From: WFQV01 sp964611145
GTDB lineage: Bacteria; Bacteroidota; Ignavibacteria; Ignavibacteriales; Melioribacteraceae
DNA: 64,000 bases
NCBI GenBank assembly: GCA_964611145.1
Contig: CAZSYM010000002.1
Location: 62,001 to 126,000 of the forward strand
Reading direction: 5' to 3'
The position numbers and the translations under genes were made by a program. Below, piece after piece: positions 9,054-17,798 of this stretch. Below the pieces are notes generated by a model. That model made no database searches, was not told the origin of the DNA, and worked only from the letters and a program-made list of their open reading frames with translations. The first letter of the stretch is position 1. Every line of letters starts with the position of its first letter.

Positions 9054-10358
9054 CTATTTAATAATTTCCTTTACCAGCTTTGGACGTTTTACATTTCCGT
9101 TGGTTAGAACAAGAGCGGAATAAAATCTTTCGGAAGCATTTGTTAGGGCTTTTTTATTATCGCCGTAAAGCTCCGCAACCACTTCGCCGCTCTTAACTTT
9201 ATCACCGATTTTTTTGAAGAGAATTATTCCCGCTTTGGGGTCAATTTTATCTTCTTTAGTTTTGCGTCCCGCTCCAAGCTCCAAGGCGGCAATCCCGATT
9301 TCATAAGTATCCATTTTTGCAATACGCCCGTCGGATTTTGCCTTTACGACTTTTTTAAAACGAGATTTAGGATATTTATTCGGGTTCTCAATATAGCTTA
9401 CATCCCCTCCTTGACATTTTACTATTTCTTTGAACTTCTCAAAGGCTTTCCCGCTCGAAATCATTTCCCGCGCAATATCTTCCCCTTCCTCCACAGAATT
9501 GGCTTTACCGCCCAAATAAATCATTGCACCGGCAAGCAAAACGGAGAGCTTACTCAGGTCATTCTCCACCTCGCCGCGCAACACTTGAACGGATTCGTAA
9601 ACTTCCAACCAATTTCCGATATAATTTCCCAGAGGTTGATTCATATCCGTAATAAAAGCCAATACTTTTTTATCGAAAGCCTTTGCGGTTTCAATCAAAG
9701 AACGAGCAAGAGCTTTAGCGTCCCTTAAAGTTTTCATAAACGCACCGGTACCCGTTTTAACATCCAGCACCAATCCGTCAATTCCCTCCGCCAATTTTTT
9801 GCTCATTATACTACCGGTAATAAGGGGTATAGATTCAACGGTTGCCGTAACATCGCGAAGAGCATAAAGCATTTTATCGGCGGGAGCAATCTGTTTGGTT
9901 TGACCTATCAGAACGGCACCGCATTTTTTCAAAACGCGTTTATAAGAAGAAAGGGACAAATCCGTTTTGAAGCCCGGGATAGCTTCCAATTTATCCAACG
10001 TGCCACCTGTGTGTCCGAGTCCACGTCCCGAAATCATCGGCACTTTCACACCCGCCGACGCCACGATAGGCGTAAGAATCAAAGACGTTTTATCTCCCAC
10101 ACCGCCCGTGGAATGCTTGTCTATTTTGGCACCGGGGATGTCCGAAAGTTCCACCGTTATTCCACTGTTCAACATCGCATTCGTAATATACCACGTTTCT
10201 TCCTCGTTAAAACCCCGGCAATAACCAGCCATCAAAAAAGCCGATATTTGATAATCGGGGATTTTTCCACGCGTGTAACCATTGATTAGAAATTCAATTT
10301 CCGAAGCGGTAAGACTTTTTCCATCCCGTTTTTTCTTTATTAATTCGACCGTGTTCAT
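9054..10358 (-). CDS. deoA: Thymidine/pyrimidine-nucleoside phosphorylase
   Basis: A 434-residue enzyme of the nucleoside phosphorylase class II family, which splits thymidine/uridine and phosphate into the free base and (deoxy)ribose 1-phosphate in cytosolic pyrimidine salvage. The family signature around residues 80-95 reads KHSTGGVGDKTSLILTP, and SGRGLGHTGGTLDKLEAIPG follows. Both are diagnostic. The length agrees with pyrimidine-nucleoside phosphorylases (about 430). Thymidine-specific and broad pyrimidine enzymes cannot be separated by eye, so the symbol is approximate. It is the first gene of the leftward set. The 213-bp divergent region to the DUF4139 gene should hold its promoter. Confidence 0.93.
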   Translation of the reverse strand: MNTVELIKKKRDGKSLTASEIEFLINGYTRGKIPDYQISAFLMAGYCRGFNEEETWYITNAMLNSGITVELSDIPGAKIDKHSTGGVGDKTSLILTPIVASAGVKVPMISGRGLGHTGGTLDKLEAIPGFKTDLSLSSYKRVLKKCGAVLIGQTKQIAPADKMLYALRDVTATVESIPLITGSIMSKKLAEGIDGLVLDVKTGTGAFMKTLRDAKALARSLIETAKAFDKKVLAFITDMNQPLGNYIGNWLEVYESVQVLRGEVENDLSKLSVLLAGAMIYLGGKANSVEEGEDIAREMISSGKAFEKFKEIVKCQGGDVSYIENPNKYPKSRFKKVVKAKSDGRIAKMDTYEIGIAALELGAGRKTKEDKIDPKAGIILFKKIGDKVKSGEVVAELYGDNKKALTNASERFYSALVLTNGNVKRPKLVKEIIK

Positions 10359-10571
10359 TGAATTTATTACCGATTCTTGTTAAAGAAAAATGAAAATATA
10401 CGCATTACTTCAATAAAAAGCAGAAATTAAAAACAAGAATTCCACGTTTGCTCACTTCAAACTTTCTATTCAAAATAAAAATTCTCTATCGGTTCAAATT
10501 CCGTTTTTACTATTGTAACGTAAAATCAAATGTGGTATTTTGAAAGTTGAAATTTTTCCGGAGAGGATAAA

Positions 10572-12122
10572 ATGAAAAAGTTATTATTATTCATATTTCT
10601 TCTTTTCATCACGAGGCATTTACACGCAGGGAATACGCAAGAGATTTCCCCCGCCTTGCACAGCGTTACGGTTTATCTTGGAGGAGCAACGCTCACCCAC
10701 ACGGTAAAATTGAATTTGCAAAAAGGTACCAACAAAATAATTCTAACAAATTTGGCTTCGGGAATAAACGAAAGGACGGTTAGAATAAGTCTGCACGGCG
10801 AGGGAGAAATACTAACGATTAACAAAATGCTAAATCACATTCGGAAAAACAGGCTAAGCGCAAATTTCCAAAAATTGGAGAAAAAACTGGAAAGGCTAAA
10901 AAAGGAGCGACAAACCCTAAAAGGAGAAATCGGGATAACGGAGAAAGAAATCGAACTTCTCAAAGCTCTTTCCCAAAAAACACAGAGCGGGAATTGGCAC
11001 AAAATAGATGCTACGTTAAAGAATTTTTTCGACAGAGCAAAAACTTTATCCGAAAAGATGGTTGCCAAGAACCTCAAAGCCGAAGAATTGCAAAAGGAAA
11101 TTGAAAAAATCAAAAAGCAATTGAAAGAATTAAACGTCCGCGCTGGCAAGCCGGTAAATGAAATAGAAATAATCATAAAGGCGAACAAAAAAAGCAAGGC
11201 GGAACTCACATTGTCCTATTTCACAAATGCGGCTTCGTGGGACGTTGCGTACAGAATTATTTCCGAAGGTTTCGGCAAGCCGCTAAAACTCATAATGAAC
11301 GCAAGCATAAAGCAGACAACGGGAATAATTTGGCAGCCTACAACATTTTATGTTTCCACACGCCAACCTTTCTTAAACAACAACAAGCCGAAGTTAAATC
11401 CTTGGTACATCGATTTCTCCGAGAACAATCCTCCGCGCTATTTTCTTTCTACGGAACAAATGGCAAAAGCGGCTCCAAGCACAACTGTTTATCATGCCCA
11501 AGAAAAAATAAAAAGCCTCTCGATAGAATATAAACTGAATTCCAGTTTCCCCATACCTCCCGACGGCAAAAAAAGATTGCTCGCAATAAAAGAGACAACT
11601 ATCACACCGGATTATCACTACACCGCCGTACCAAGACTTTCCCAAAACGCTTTCTTGATATGCAAATTAAAGGAGTGGGAAAAACTTCACCTTTTACCGG
11701 GAGAAGTGGAGATATTTTACGAAAATTCGTACGTGGGGAAATCCTACATCAATCCGCAATCGAGCGAAAAACATTTGACGCTTTCTCTTGGAAAAGACAA
11801 AAGTATTTTCACCAAGAAAAAACTCATCAAGGATTTCAAAGAGAAAAACTTTTTCGGAGACAAAGAAACAAGGACTTTTGTTTATAAAACGGTATTGAAA
11901 AACAACGGCGAAAAAGACATTGTTTTATCCGTGGAAGACCAGATACCCGTTTCAAAAAACGAAGATATTGAGGTGAAAGTAAAAGAAGTTTCCGGTGGGA
12001 AATTAGATGTTACGACAGGAATAATTTCTTGGGAAATTCCTTTAAAAGCAAAAGAAAAGCGTGTTATTACTCTTAGTTACTCGATTTCCTATCCGAAAGG
12101 AAAGAAGATTTACGGTTTATAA
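10572..12122 (+). CDS. DUF4139 (MuiA-like) secreted protein
   Basis: A 516-residue exported protein: signal peptide (MKKLLLFIFLLFITRHLHAG), an N-terminal DUF4140-like segment (VTVYLGGATLTHTVKLNLQKG), a long charged coiled coil at about residues 95-190, then the DUF4139 domain (SYFTNAASWDVAYRI onward) made of beta strands to the C-terminus. Proteins of this build are annotated as 'mucoidy inhibitor MuiA family'; their function in FCB bacteria is not known. An SD-like GGAGAGG sits 6 bp before the ATG. The gene stands alone between divergent and convergent neighbours. Confidence 0.85.
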   Translation: MKKLLLFIFLLFITRHLHAGNTQEISPALHSVTVYLGGATLTHTVKLNLQKGTNKIILTNLASGINERTVRISLHGEGEILTINKMLNHIRKNRLSANFQKLEKKLERLKKERQTLKGEIGITEKEIELLKALSQKTQSGNWHKIDATLKNFFDRAKTLSEKMVAKNLKAEELQKEIEKIKKQLKELNVRAGKPVNEIEIIIKANKKSKAELTLSYFTNAASWDVAYRIISEGFGKPLKLIMNASIKQTTGIIWQPTTFYVSTRQPFLNNNKPKLNPWYIDFSENNPPRYFLSTEQMAKAAPSTTVYHAQEKIKSLSIEYKLNSSFPIPPDGKKRLLAIKETTITPDYHYTAVPRLSQNAFLICKLKEWEKLHLLPGEVEIFYENSYVGKSYINPQSSEKHLTLSLGKDKSIFTKKKLIKDFKEKNFFGDKETRTFVYKTVLKNNGEKDIVLSVEDQIPVSKNEDIEVKVKEVSGGKLDVTTGIISWEIPLKAKEKRVITLSYSISYPKGKKIYGL

Positions 12123-12123
12123 A

Positions 12124-12152
12124 AATTTCTTATTTTTGTACATAAGAAATTC
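12124..12152 (-). terminator. Terminator for the deacetylase gene (minus strand)
   Basis: A 9-bp perfect inverted repeat (aatttctta / taagaaatt, 11-nt loop) between two convergent genes. On the minus strand the stem runs into TTTTTAT, so it best serves the leftward deacetylase gene. Confidence 0.6.
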
Positions 12153-12172
12153 AAAGGGAGGAGGCGAGCATC

Positions 12173-13276
12173 TTAATTTCCCCAGGCAATAGGGTTTTCG
12201 GTTGCTCGCCTTATTCTCTTAGCTCTAAATAACCACGGAATTCCATACTCACCGTTATAAGTGTCTTCCATCTCATAAACTTCATCTTTAAGCACGGTAT
12301 CCAAATCAACTATTTCCCACCCGTTCTCACGATACCAATCGATTATTTTGCCAATCGTCATGGCATTCAATATATTCAAATGAAAAAGTAAAATCTGTTT
12401 TACCTCGCGATGGAATGTTTGAATTGCATAGTTCTCCGAATTATAAGTTTCCCTTGCAATTCGTTTTAAATATTCTTTTTGAATATTTTCCATTTCTTCT
12501 TCGTCTTTATTAAAATACGCCACCTCAAAACGAGGATTAAAACGCCAATCGTTGGAAGTAATAGTAACAGGCGCAATTTTATAATTTGCCTTTTCCAAAG
12601 CAGTACTAATAATATATTTTTTTGCTGCCGTATTTCCTCTGTTCAAATAAGGAAAACGAAAATATTTATAACTCAAATTGTATTTAGGTTTCAATACTTT
12701 TTTTATTTCCTCTTTAGGAGCAATGAGAATCTTTTTCACCTTAGTAGAATCTTCCACGTTTAATCCTGGATAAATTAATTGAGGTAAAGATGTTTTTTCA
12801 CTCATCTCTACCAATTCATCGCTTGTAAAAGGAATATTTAGTTCACGTTTTGCCTTTTCAAAAATTACATGCAAAACACTATCGCATTTCATAATATCCT
12901 TGACGTATTCTTCGCCACTAACTTCATTGGAATTCAAATGTGAATAAGTATGATTTGCCAAAATATTTCCCTCTTTTATCCAACGTATCAGTTCAGGTTC
13001 CCATTCTGGCGTATAATGAGAACCTATCAGAAAACCAGCTACTACGGCTTTCTTTTCACTCAACACATCCAAAAAGCGATTGAACATTTCCTTCTGTAAT
13101 TCAAAAGAAACAAATTCATTAGTAATCGCAAAGGGGAGGTCGTCCACTGTAATTGCAACTTGCTTGACATTTGTTACTTTCTTTTTAACGATAGCTTCAC
13201 CGGAGCCACATCCACTTAAAACAATTGCCGAAAACAACAAAAGAAATAACCACGATATTTTTACTACACTTCTCAT
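12173..13276 (-). CDS. Polysaccharide deacetylase-like lipoprotein
   Basis: About 367 residues from the preferred start MRSVVKISWLFLLLFSAIVLSGCGSG, a lipoprotein signal with lipobox LSGC. A NodB-homology deacetylase domain begins at QVAITVDDLPF (the TVDDLP aspartate pair) and continues through the metal-site motif ILANHTYSHLNSNE (HxxxH). Such enzymes remove N-acetyl groups from peptidoglycan or exported polysaccharide at the cell envelope. An in-frame TTG about 87 bp upstream would put a basic segment before the signal peptide, so I reject it. The C-terminal part (IIDWYRENGWEIVDLDTVL) matches the usual NodB ending. The gene stands alone. Confidence 0.85.
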   Translation of the reverse strand: MRSVVKISWLFLLLFSAIVLSGCGSGEAIVKKKVTNVKQVAITVDDLPFAITNEFVSFELQKEMFNRFLDVLSEKKAVVAGFLIGSHYTPEWEPELIRWIKEGNILANHTYSHLNSNEVSGEEYVKDIMKCDSVLHVIFEKAKRELNIPFTSDELVEMSEKTSLPQLIYPGLNVEDSTKVKKILIAPKEEIKKVLKPKYNLSYKYFRFPYLNRGNTAAKKYIISTALEKANYKIAPVTITSNDWRFNPRFEVAYFNKDEEEMENIQKEYLKRIARETYNSENYAIQTFHREVKQILLFHLNILNAMTIGKIIDWYRENGWEIVDLDTVLKDEVYEMEDTYNGEYGIPWLFRAKRIRRATENPIAWGN

Positions 13277-13440
13277 CCTTATCTTTTTCCTCTTTACCTT
13301 CTCAATTATTATTTTCATTTTCCATGCCAAAACCTGCATCCAAAATTTCCGAATTTTCAGCAAAAATATTCATTTTTCATTTCCCAAAAATCTTTAACTG
13401 AGAAAGTGCCTTAAAATGAAACATTTAATATCGTCTAATA

Positions 13441-14304
13441 TCAACTCATAATCAAATTTCTTAGGATTTTCAAATTTTCCATATCTTCTAACTGTTCTTT
13501 CCCTTTCGGAGTTTCCAAAATTTTTGGCACATGCCACAATCTTTTATCGTTCATCAGATTGGAAAACCCCTCGAGTCCGATAAATCCTTTTCCGATATGC
13601 TCGTGTCGGTCGATTTTACTTCCCGCCTCACGTTTGCTATCGTTCATGTGAATGCATTTTAATTTATTCAACCCGACAAGGGAATCGAATTCTCGAATAA
13701 TCTTTTCATAATTTTCAGGAGAACGGAAATCATAACCAGCGGCAAAAATATGAGCCGTATCAATACAAACGCTTAATCTTTCTTTATGCTCGGTCAACTC
13801 AATAATTTGTGCAATTTGTTCAAAAGAATAGCCGAGAGCCGTTCCCTGTCCCGCCGTTAATTCCAACATACTCGAAACCTTCGAATCAGGAGTCTTATCA
13901 TGAATAAAATTAAGAGACTCCGCCACTCTTTGAATCCCAATCTTTTCCCCCGCTCCACCGTGAGCACCCGGATGAAAATTCAAGTAAGGGATTCCAAGCA
14001 TTTCGCAGCGAGCCAATTCGTCCAGAAACGCCTCGCGAGATTTTTCCAATATCCCTTTATCCGATGCTGCGAGATTAATCAAATACGAATCGTGAGCAAC
14101 CACAAATCGAACGGAAGAGTTTTTCAATTTGGTTTTGAAAATCTCCGCTTCTTCCCGACTCAAAGGTTTGGCATGCCAACGATTGTTATTTTTGGTAAAA
14201 ATTTGCATAGCGGTAAAACCGAGTTTTTCCGCTCTTTCGACCGCCCTCCAAAGCCCGCCTGCAATGGAAGTATGCGCTCCCAAAAGTTGCTCGCCATTGT
14301 ACAT
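13441..14304 (-). CDS. nfo: Endonuclease IV (deoxyribonuclease IV)
   Basis: A 287-residue AP endonuclease of the TIM-barrel EndoIV family. It cleaves 5' of abasic sites in base excision repair using three zinc ions. Family signatures are clear: GAHTSIAGGLWRAVERA at the N-terminus, NFHPGAHGGAG, CIDTAHIFAAGYD in the middle, and HMNDSKREAGSKIDRHEHIGKG near the C-terminus, all with zinc ligands. Length is standard (about 280). It lies just downstream of the Fur/PerR-like gene on the same strand (32-bp gap), which would fit an oxidative-damage regulon, but co-regulation is inference. Confidence 0.96.
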   Translation of the reverse strand: MYNGEQLLGAHTSIAGGLWRAVERAEKLGFTAMQIFTKNNNRWHAKPLSREEAEIFKTKLKNSSVRFVVAHDSYLINLAASDKGILEKSREAFLDELARCEMLGIPYLNFHPGAHGGAGEKIGIQRVAESLNFIHDKTPDSKVSSMLELTAGQGTALGYSFEQIAQIIELTEHKERLSVCIDTAHIFAAGYDFRSPENYEKIIREFDSLVGLNKLKCIHMNDSKREAGSKIDRHEHIGKGFIGLEGFSNLMNDKRLWHVPKILETPKGKEQLEDMENLKILRNLIMS

Positions 14305-14336
14305 AAAGCTTTTCCTTCGAAATAAATAGAGGTGGG

Positions 14337-14786
14337 TTATTTCTTTTTATGTGCACAATTATCGGGGTCTTTACAACGCCCGTAAATGTTAAACGTATAG
14401 CCGGTGGGAATGAATCCCAACTCCTCGCACACGCGATTCACAATCTCCTGAATTTCGGGAACCGTAAATTCTATTATTTCTCCGCAGTTCGTACAAATCA
14501 AATGGTCGTGGGAATGTTTTTTATAATTGGACTCGTAAGTGGTTCTGCCATCTCCGAAATTTCTTTGAGTAAGCAAACCGCATCTTACCAACAATTCCAA
14601 CGTATTATAAACGGTTGCACGGGAAATATTTGATTTAGCCGTTTTCATATCCACAAAAAGTTCGTCGGCGGCGAAATGCCCTTTTTTAGCAAGCGCAAAA
14701 TCAAGCACCTCAAAGCGTTCCGGTGTAATCCTGTGCTTTTCGGATTTCAGAAAATCCCGAAATATTTCCCGAGCTTCTTTCTTCAT
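14337..14786 (-). CDS. Fur-family regulator, PerR-like
   Basis: A 149-residue Fur/PerR/Zur-type metal-sensing repressor. The N-terminal winged helix contains RITPERFEVLDFAL and ISRATVYNTLELLV. The dimer domain holds the HDHLICTNCGEIIEF metal region and ends with CKDPDNC, a second CxxxxxC zinc pair. I start at ATG 14786 (MKKEAREIF), because the longer frame adds a non-homologous leader. The nearest divergent gene is a thiol peroxidase and the downstream gene is endonuclease IV, so a peroxide-sensing PerR role is the best inference. Iron (Fur) or zinc (Zur) sensing cannot be excluded from sequence. The 122-bp divergent spacer should contain its operator; I could not single out a clear Per box. 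Confidence 0.9.
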   Translation of the reverse strand: MKKEAREIFRDFLKSEKHRITPERFEVLDFALAKKGHFAADELFVDMKTAKSNISRATVYNTLELLVRCGLLTQRNFGDGRTTYESNYKKHSHDHLICTNCGEIIEFTVPEIQEIVNRVCEELGFIPTGYTFNIYGRCKDPDNCAHKKK

Positions 14787-14908
14787 GCTAAAAAATAATC
14801 TCTTCGTAAATCTAAAAATATCGATTAGGATTTGTTTTTCCAAAATAATAAATTTGAAAATTCGAATGTCAATTTTACAAGTGTTTTCGGGACAAAGAAA
14901 AAAGCAAA

Positions 14909-15376
14909 ATGAGCTTAAAAGTAGGAAACAAAGCGCCCGCGTTTACATTACCGAACCAAGACGGTAAAAAGGTTTCTCTGAAAGATTTCTTGGGGAAAAA
15001 AGTCGTGCTGTATTTCTATCCCAAAGATAATACCCCGGGGTGTACAAAGGAAGCATGCGATTTCCGAGATACCTTCCCGAAATTCGAAAAATCAAACGCC
15101 GTGATTTTGGGAGTAAGCCCCGACACGCCGGAAAGCCACAAAAAATTTATTGAGAAGCACAATCTGAATTTCACTTTACTGAGTGATACGGAGAAAAAAG
15201 TGCTTGAAAAATACGGCGTATGGAAAGAAAAGAGCATGTACGGTAGAAAATACATGGGCGTAGAAAGAACCACCGTTATTATTGACGAAAACGGCAGGAT
15301 AGAAAAAATATTCCCGAAGGTAAAGGTGAAGGGACACGCCGAAGAAGTATTAAAAGCTCTCGGAGAAAATAAATAA
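14909..15376 (+). CDS. bcp: Thiol peroxidase / peroxiredoxin (Bcp-type)
   Basis: A 155-residue AhpC/TSA-family peroxiredoxin of the Bcp (PrxQ) class, reducing H2O2 and organic peroxides with thioredoxin as donor in the cytosol. The peroxidatic motif is YPKDNTPGCTKEACDFRD: peroxidatic Cys in PGCT and a resolving Cys five residues later, as in PrxQ. Length is typical. It is divergent from the PerR-like regulator and overlaps the next gene by one base (TAATG), so it heads the pterin operon. That pairing of a peroxide reductase with pterin genes is unusual and suggests shared redox control. Confidence 0.95.
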   Translation: MSLKVGNKAPAFTLPNQDGKKVSLKDFLGKKVVLYFYPKDNTPGCTKEACDFRDTFPKFEKSNAVILGVSPDTPESHKKFIEKHNLNFTLLSDTEKKVLEKYGVWKEKSMYGRKYMGVERTTVIIDENGRIEKIFPKVKVKGHAEEVLKALGENK

Positions 15377-15783
15377 TGGTTTACGTTACCCGTCGCGAAG
15401 TTTTCAGCGCCGCCCATAGACTTTACAATCCCGACCTGAGCGAGGAAGAAAACGAAAAACTTTTCGGCAAGTGCAATAATCCCAATTGGCACGGACATAA
15501 TTACACTTTGGAAGTGATAGTCTGCGGCGAACCGGATCCAAGAACAGGTTACGTAATCGACCTAAACGATTTAAAATTCCTAATAAAGAAACATATCATC
15601 GAAAAAGTGGATCACAAGAATTTGAATGTTGACGTGGATTTTCTTCGGGGCATAATTCCATCGGCGGAAAATCTCGCCATTGCATTTTTCAATCAATTGA
15701 AAAACAAAATACCCAGGGGAAAGCTTTACTCGGTAAAAATTTACGAAACGGAAAATAATTACGCAGAATACAGAGGAGAATAA
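15376..15783 (+). CDS. 6-pyruvoyl-tetrahydropterin synthase family protein
   Basis: A 135-residue T-fold enzyme. Zinc histidines are in FSAAHRL and WHGHNY, the catalytic cysteine is in FGKCNNPN, and the pterin-anchoring glutamate is near the C-terminus in VKIYETENN. The stretch FGKCNNPNWHGHNY and the ending YETENNYAEYRGE are strikingly like animal PTPS, which converts dihydroneopterin triphosphate to 6-pyruvoyl-tetrahydropterin. QueD of queuosine synthesis is the other possible reading, since the families overlap. The neighbours favour PTPS: GTP cyclohydrolase I follows 2 bp downstream and an SDR reductase after that, a full BH4-type path, with no queC or queE in sight. Confidence 0.88.
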   Translation: MVYVTRREVFSAAHRLYNPDLSEEENEKLFGKCNNPNWHGHNYTLEVIVCGEPDPRTGYVIDLNDLKFLIKKHIIEKVDHKNLNVDVDFLRGIIPSAENLAIAFFNQLKNKIPRGKLYSVKIYETENNYAEYRGE

Positions 15784-15785
15784 AA

Positions 15786-16352
15786 TTGGATTTGGAAAAA
15801 ACAGCAGGGATAGTCAAAGAACTCTTAAAGGAAATAGGCGAAGATGTTAATCGCCAGGGCTTGCTTAAAACTCCCATGCGGGTGGCAAAAGCATATGAGT
15901 TCTTGACTCAAGGTTATCATCAGAACATAGAAGAAATAATAAACGATGCCATTTTCGATGAAGATTACTCCGAAATGGTAATTGTAAAAAACATCGATTT
16001 TTATAGCTTGTGCGAGCATCACATGATTCCCTTTTTCGGAAAAGCTCATGTCGCTTATATCCCGAAGGGAAAAGTAATCGGGATAAGCAAAATTCCCCGA
16101 ATCGTAGATGTATTCGCAAGACGACTCCAAATTCAGGAAAGGATGACGCAACAAATTGCAGATACATTAGAAGAATACCTTCACCCCGAGGGAGTTGCCG
16201 TCGTTGTGGAAGGATACCACATGTGCATGATGATGCGCGGGGTTCAGAAACAAAACTCCATAACCACCACCTCCGCCGTTCATGGCGTTTTCAAGGAAGA
16301 TGCCCGTACTCGAAGCGAATTTCTTAATCTGATTGGGAAAGATAGAATCTAA
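15786..16352 (+). CDS. folE: GTP cyclohydrolase I
   Basis: A 188-residue type I GTP cyclohydrolase. It makes 7,8-dihydroneopterin triphosphate, the entry point to folate, biopterin and queuosine. The zinc and active-site motifs are present: YSLCEHHMIPFFGKAHVAYI and the C-terminal MCMMMRGVQKQNSITTTSAV. TTG start, preceded by GAGGAG, because no ATG exists at a sensible place and the homologous N-terminus (the GEDVNRQGLLKTPMRVAKAYEF region) begins a few residues later. It sits 2 bp after the PTPS gene and overlaps the SDR gene by one base, so translation of the set is likely coupled. Confidence 0.97.
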   Translation: MDLEKTAGIVKELLKEIGEDVNRQGLLKTPMRVAKAYEFLTQGYHQNIEEIINDAIFDEDYSEMVIVKNIDFYSLCEHHMIPFFGKAHVAYIPKGKVIGISKIPRIVDVFARRLQIQERMTQQIADTLEEYLHPEGVAVVVEGYHMCMMMRGVQKQNSITTTSAVHGVFKEDARTRSEFLNLIGKDRI

Positions 16353-17053
16353 TGCATCCAAAAAACGCTGTTTGGATTACCGGTGCCAGCTCGGGAATCG
16401 GAAAGGCGACCGCGAAACTCTTGGCTCAAGAGGGATTTTTCGTTATTGCTTCGGCTCGGAGAGAAGAGCTGTTGCAGAAACTTTTCGGCAAAAAGAAAAA
16501 TGTCTTAACACTTCCTTTGGACATTTCCGATTCCAATGCCATATCGGAAATTTTTCAGAAAATCGATAAAGAGTTTTTTATCGATTGTCTTATCAACAAT
16601 GCCGGTGTTACCACTTTCAAATCTTTTGCGGAAACATCATGGACAGAAACGGAAAAAATCATACGCACCAATCTCTTAGGCACAATGGCAATTACAAAAA
16701 CCGTTCTGCCACGAATGATTTCAAACGGGAAAGGAAAAATCATAAATATTCTCTCCGTAGCTTCGGAAAAAATATTTAAAAATTCTTCCGTTTATTCCGC
16801 AAGTAAATCGGGGCTAAAGGCTTTTGCGCAGGTTATCCGCGAAGAATTAAGAACCAGCGGGATAAAAGTAATAAACATTTATCCCGGCGCCACCGCCACA
16901 CCCATCTGGCCAGAAGACATACTCCAGAAGTTCGCGGGGCAAATGCTCCCGGAAGAAAAAATTGCGGAGATAATACTCAGGATTTGCAAAGATAATTCCG
17001 ACTTGGTGGAAGAAGAAATAGTACTGCGGCACATTGCGGGGGATTTAAAATAA
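16352..17053 (+). CDS. SDR oxidoreductase, candidate sepiapterin reductase
   Basis: A 233-residue classical short-chain dehydrogenase. The cofactor site is TGASSGIGKATAKLL at the N-terminus, NNAGVTT lies in the middle, and the catalytic tetrad is carried by SVASEKIF and YSASKSGLKAF (YxxxK). The arginine of SARREELL after strand 2 suggests NADPH preference. On its own the sequence only says SDR. Its place as last gene of the PTPS-folE operon, with a one-base overlap, makes reduction of 6-pyruvoyl-tetrahydropterin (sepiapterin-reductase role) the most economical inference. A role in another pterin side-chain, as in glycosylated biopterins of green sulfur bacteria, is also possible. Confidence 0.85.
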   Translation: MHPKNAVWITGASSGIGKATAKLLAQEGFFVIASARREELLQKLFGKKKNVLTLPLDISDSNAISEIFQKIDKEFFIDCLINNAGVTTFKSFAETSWTETEKIIRTNLLGTMAITKTVLPRMISNGKGKIINILSVASEKIFKNSSVYSASKSGLKAFAQVIREELRTSGIKVINIYPGATATPIWPEDILQKFAGQMLPEEKIAEIILRICKDNSDLVEEEIVLRHIAGDLK

Positions 17054-17055
17054 CA

Positions 17056-17080
17056 ACGGCAAGGAGGGGCGCCTTGCCGT
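17056..17080 (+). terminator. Hairpin after the pterin operon
   Basis: A 9-bp stem (acggcaagg / ccttgccgt) with a 7-nt loop between the SDR stop and the convergent Spy-like gene. No T-tract follows on either strand, so termination strength is uncertain. Confidence 0.45.
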
Positions 17081-17106
17081 CGTAAAGGGGTCTTGTCTTT
17101 GGGCTT

Positions 17107-17607
17107 TTATTGTAACATTCCTCTGTGGGGAAACCCTCTTCCGTGAAATCTTCGTCCGCCACGATGGAAATACTTTCCTCTCTTACCGAGAGGCATAGTT
17201 TCCCACATTTGTTTGGCAATCTTCTTCTGCGAATCATCCAACAGATTGTAAATCTTAAAACGATTTTCCACGCGCAACATTTTCATTTTCGCCTGAATAT
17301 CACTGTTTTCCTTAACGATGCTTTTAATCTTAGCTTCGTCAATTTTATCTTTCAGCATTTCCTCTTTAATCGCCAATCTGTTCTTTTGAAGCTGTGCCCG
17401 TAAATCCACCATCTTTTTCTGCATTTCGGTGCGCAACTTCGCTATTTTATCAAGCTGGTCCTGCGTAAGATTAAGTTTTTGAATAAACATCCCTTGCATT
17501 CCCATGGCTTGTCCCTTGGGACCAGGACCCACCGGTTGGGCAAAAGTACCCACAGTGCTTGCAAAGACTAAAGCCACTGCCAATATTATTTTTTGTAACG
17601 CTTTCAT
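17107..17607 (-). CDS. Spy/CpxP-like periplasmic protein
   Basis: About 166 residues from the ATG with an AAGGAG SD (MKALQKIILAVALVFASTVG, a cleavable signal ending TFAQ). The mature part is helical and charged, with the LTxxQ-type motif LNLTQDQLDKIAKL and a second pseudo-repeat near LLDDSQKKIAKQM, as in Spy/CpxP/CnrX-like proteins that act as periplasmic chaperones or metal/stress sensors. The C-terminus is rich in H, R and G (YFHRGGRRFHGRGFPHRG), a plausible metal- or polyanion-binding tail. It is transcribed divergently from the ECF sigma operon, whose third gene encodes a second protein of this fold. A longer frame upstream lacks an SD and was not used. Confidence 0.82.
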   Translation of the reverse strand: MKALQKIILAVALVFASTVGTFAQPVGPGPKGQAMGMQGMFIQKLNLTQDQLDKIAKLRTEMQKKMVDLRAQLQKNRLAIKEEMLKDKIDEAKIKSIVKENSDIQAKMKMLRVENRFKIYNLLDDSQKKIAKQMWETMPLGKRGKYFHRGGRRFHGRGFPHRGMLQ

Positions 17608-17798
17608 ATTTTTTCTCCTTATGTTATTAAGATTTTTTGTTTTCGCTCTTTGGACATGCAATCGAAAAAAAGGGTTTAATGACAGACAAAAAAACTTTTA
17701 AAATGTTTATGACATTAAAAGAGGAAAGGAAAAATAATTTTCTTTTTTAAACCATTACACCGTATTTTTATGTCGAATATATTGAATTAAGGGAAATT

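Noticed and set aside
15376..15783. QueD reading of the PTPS-like gene as part of queuosine synthesis
   Set aside because: Not excluded, but no queC/queE/queF nearby and the neighbours fit the biopterin-type route better.
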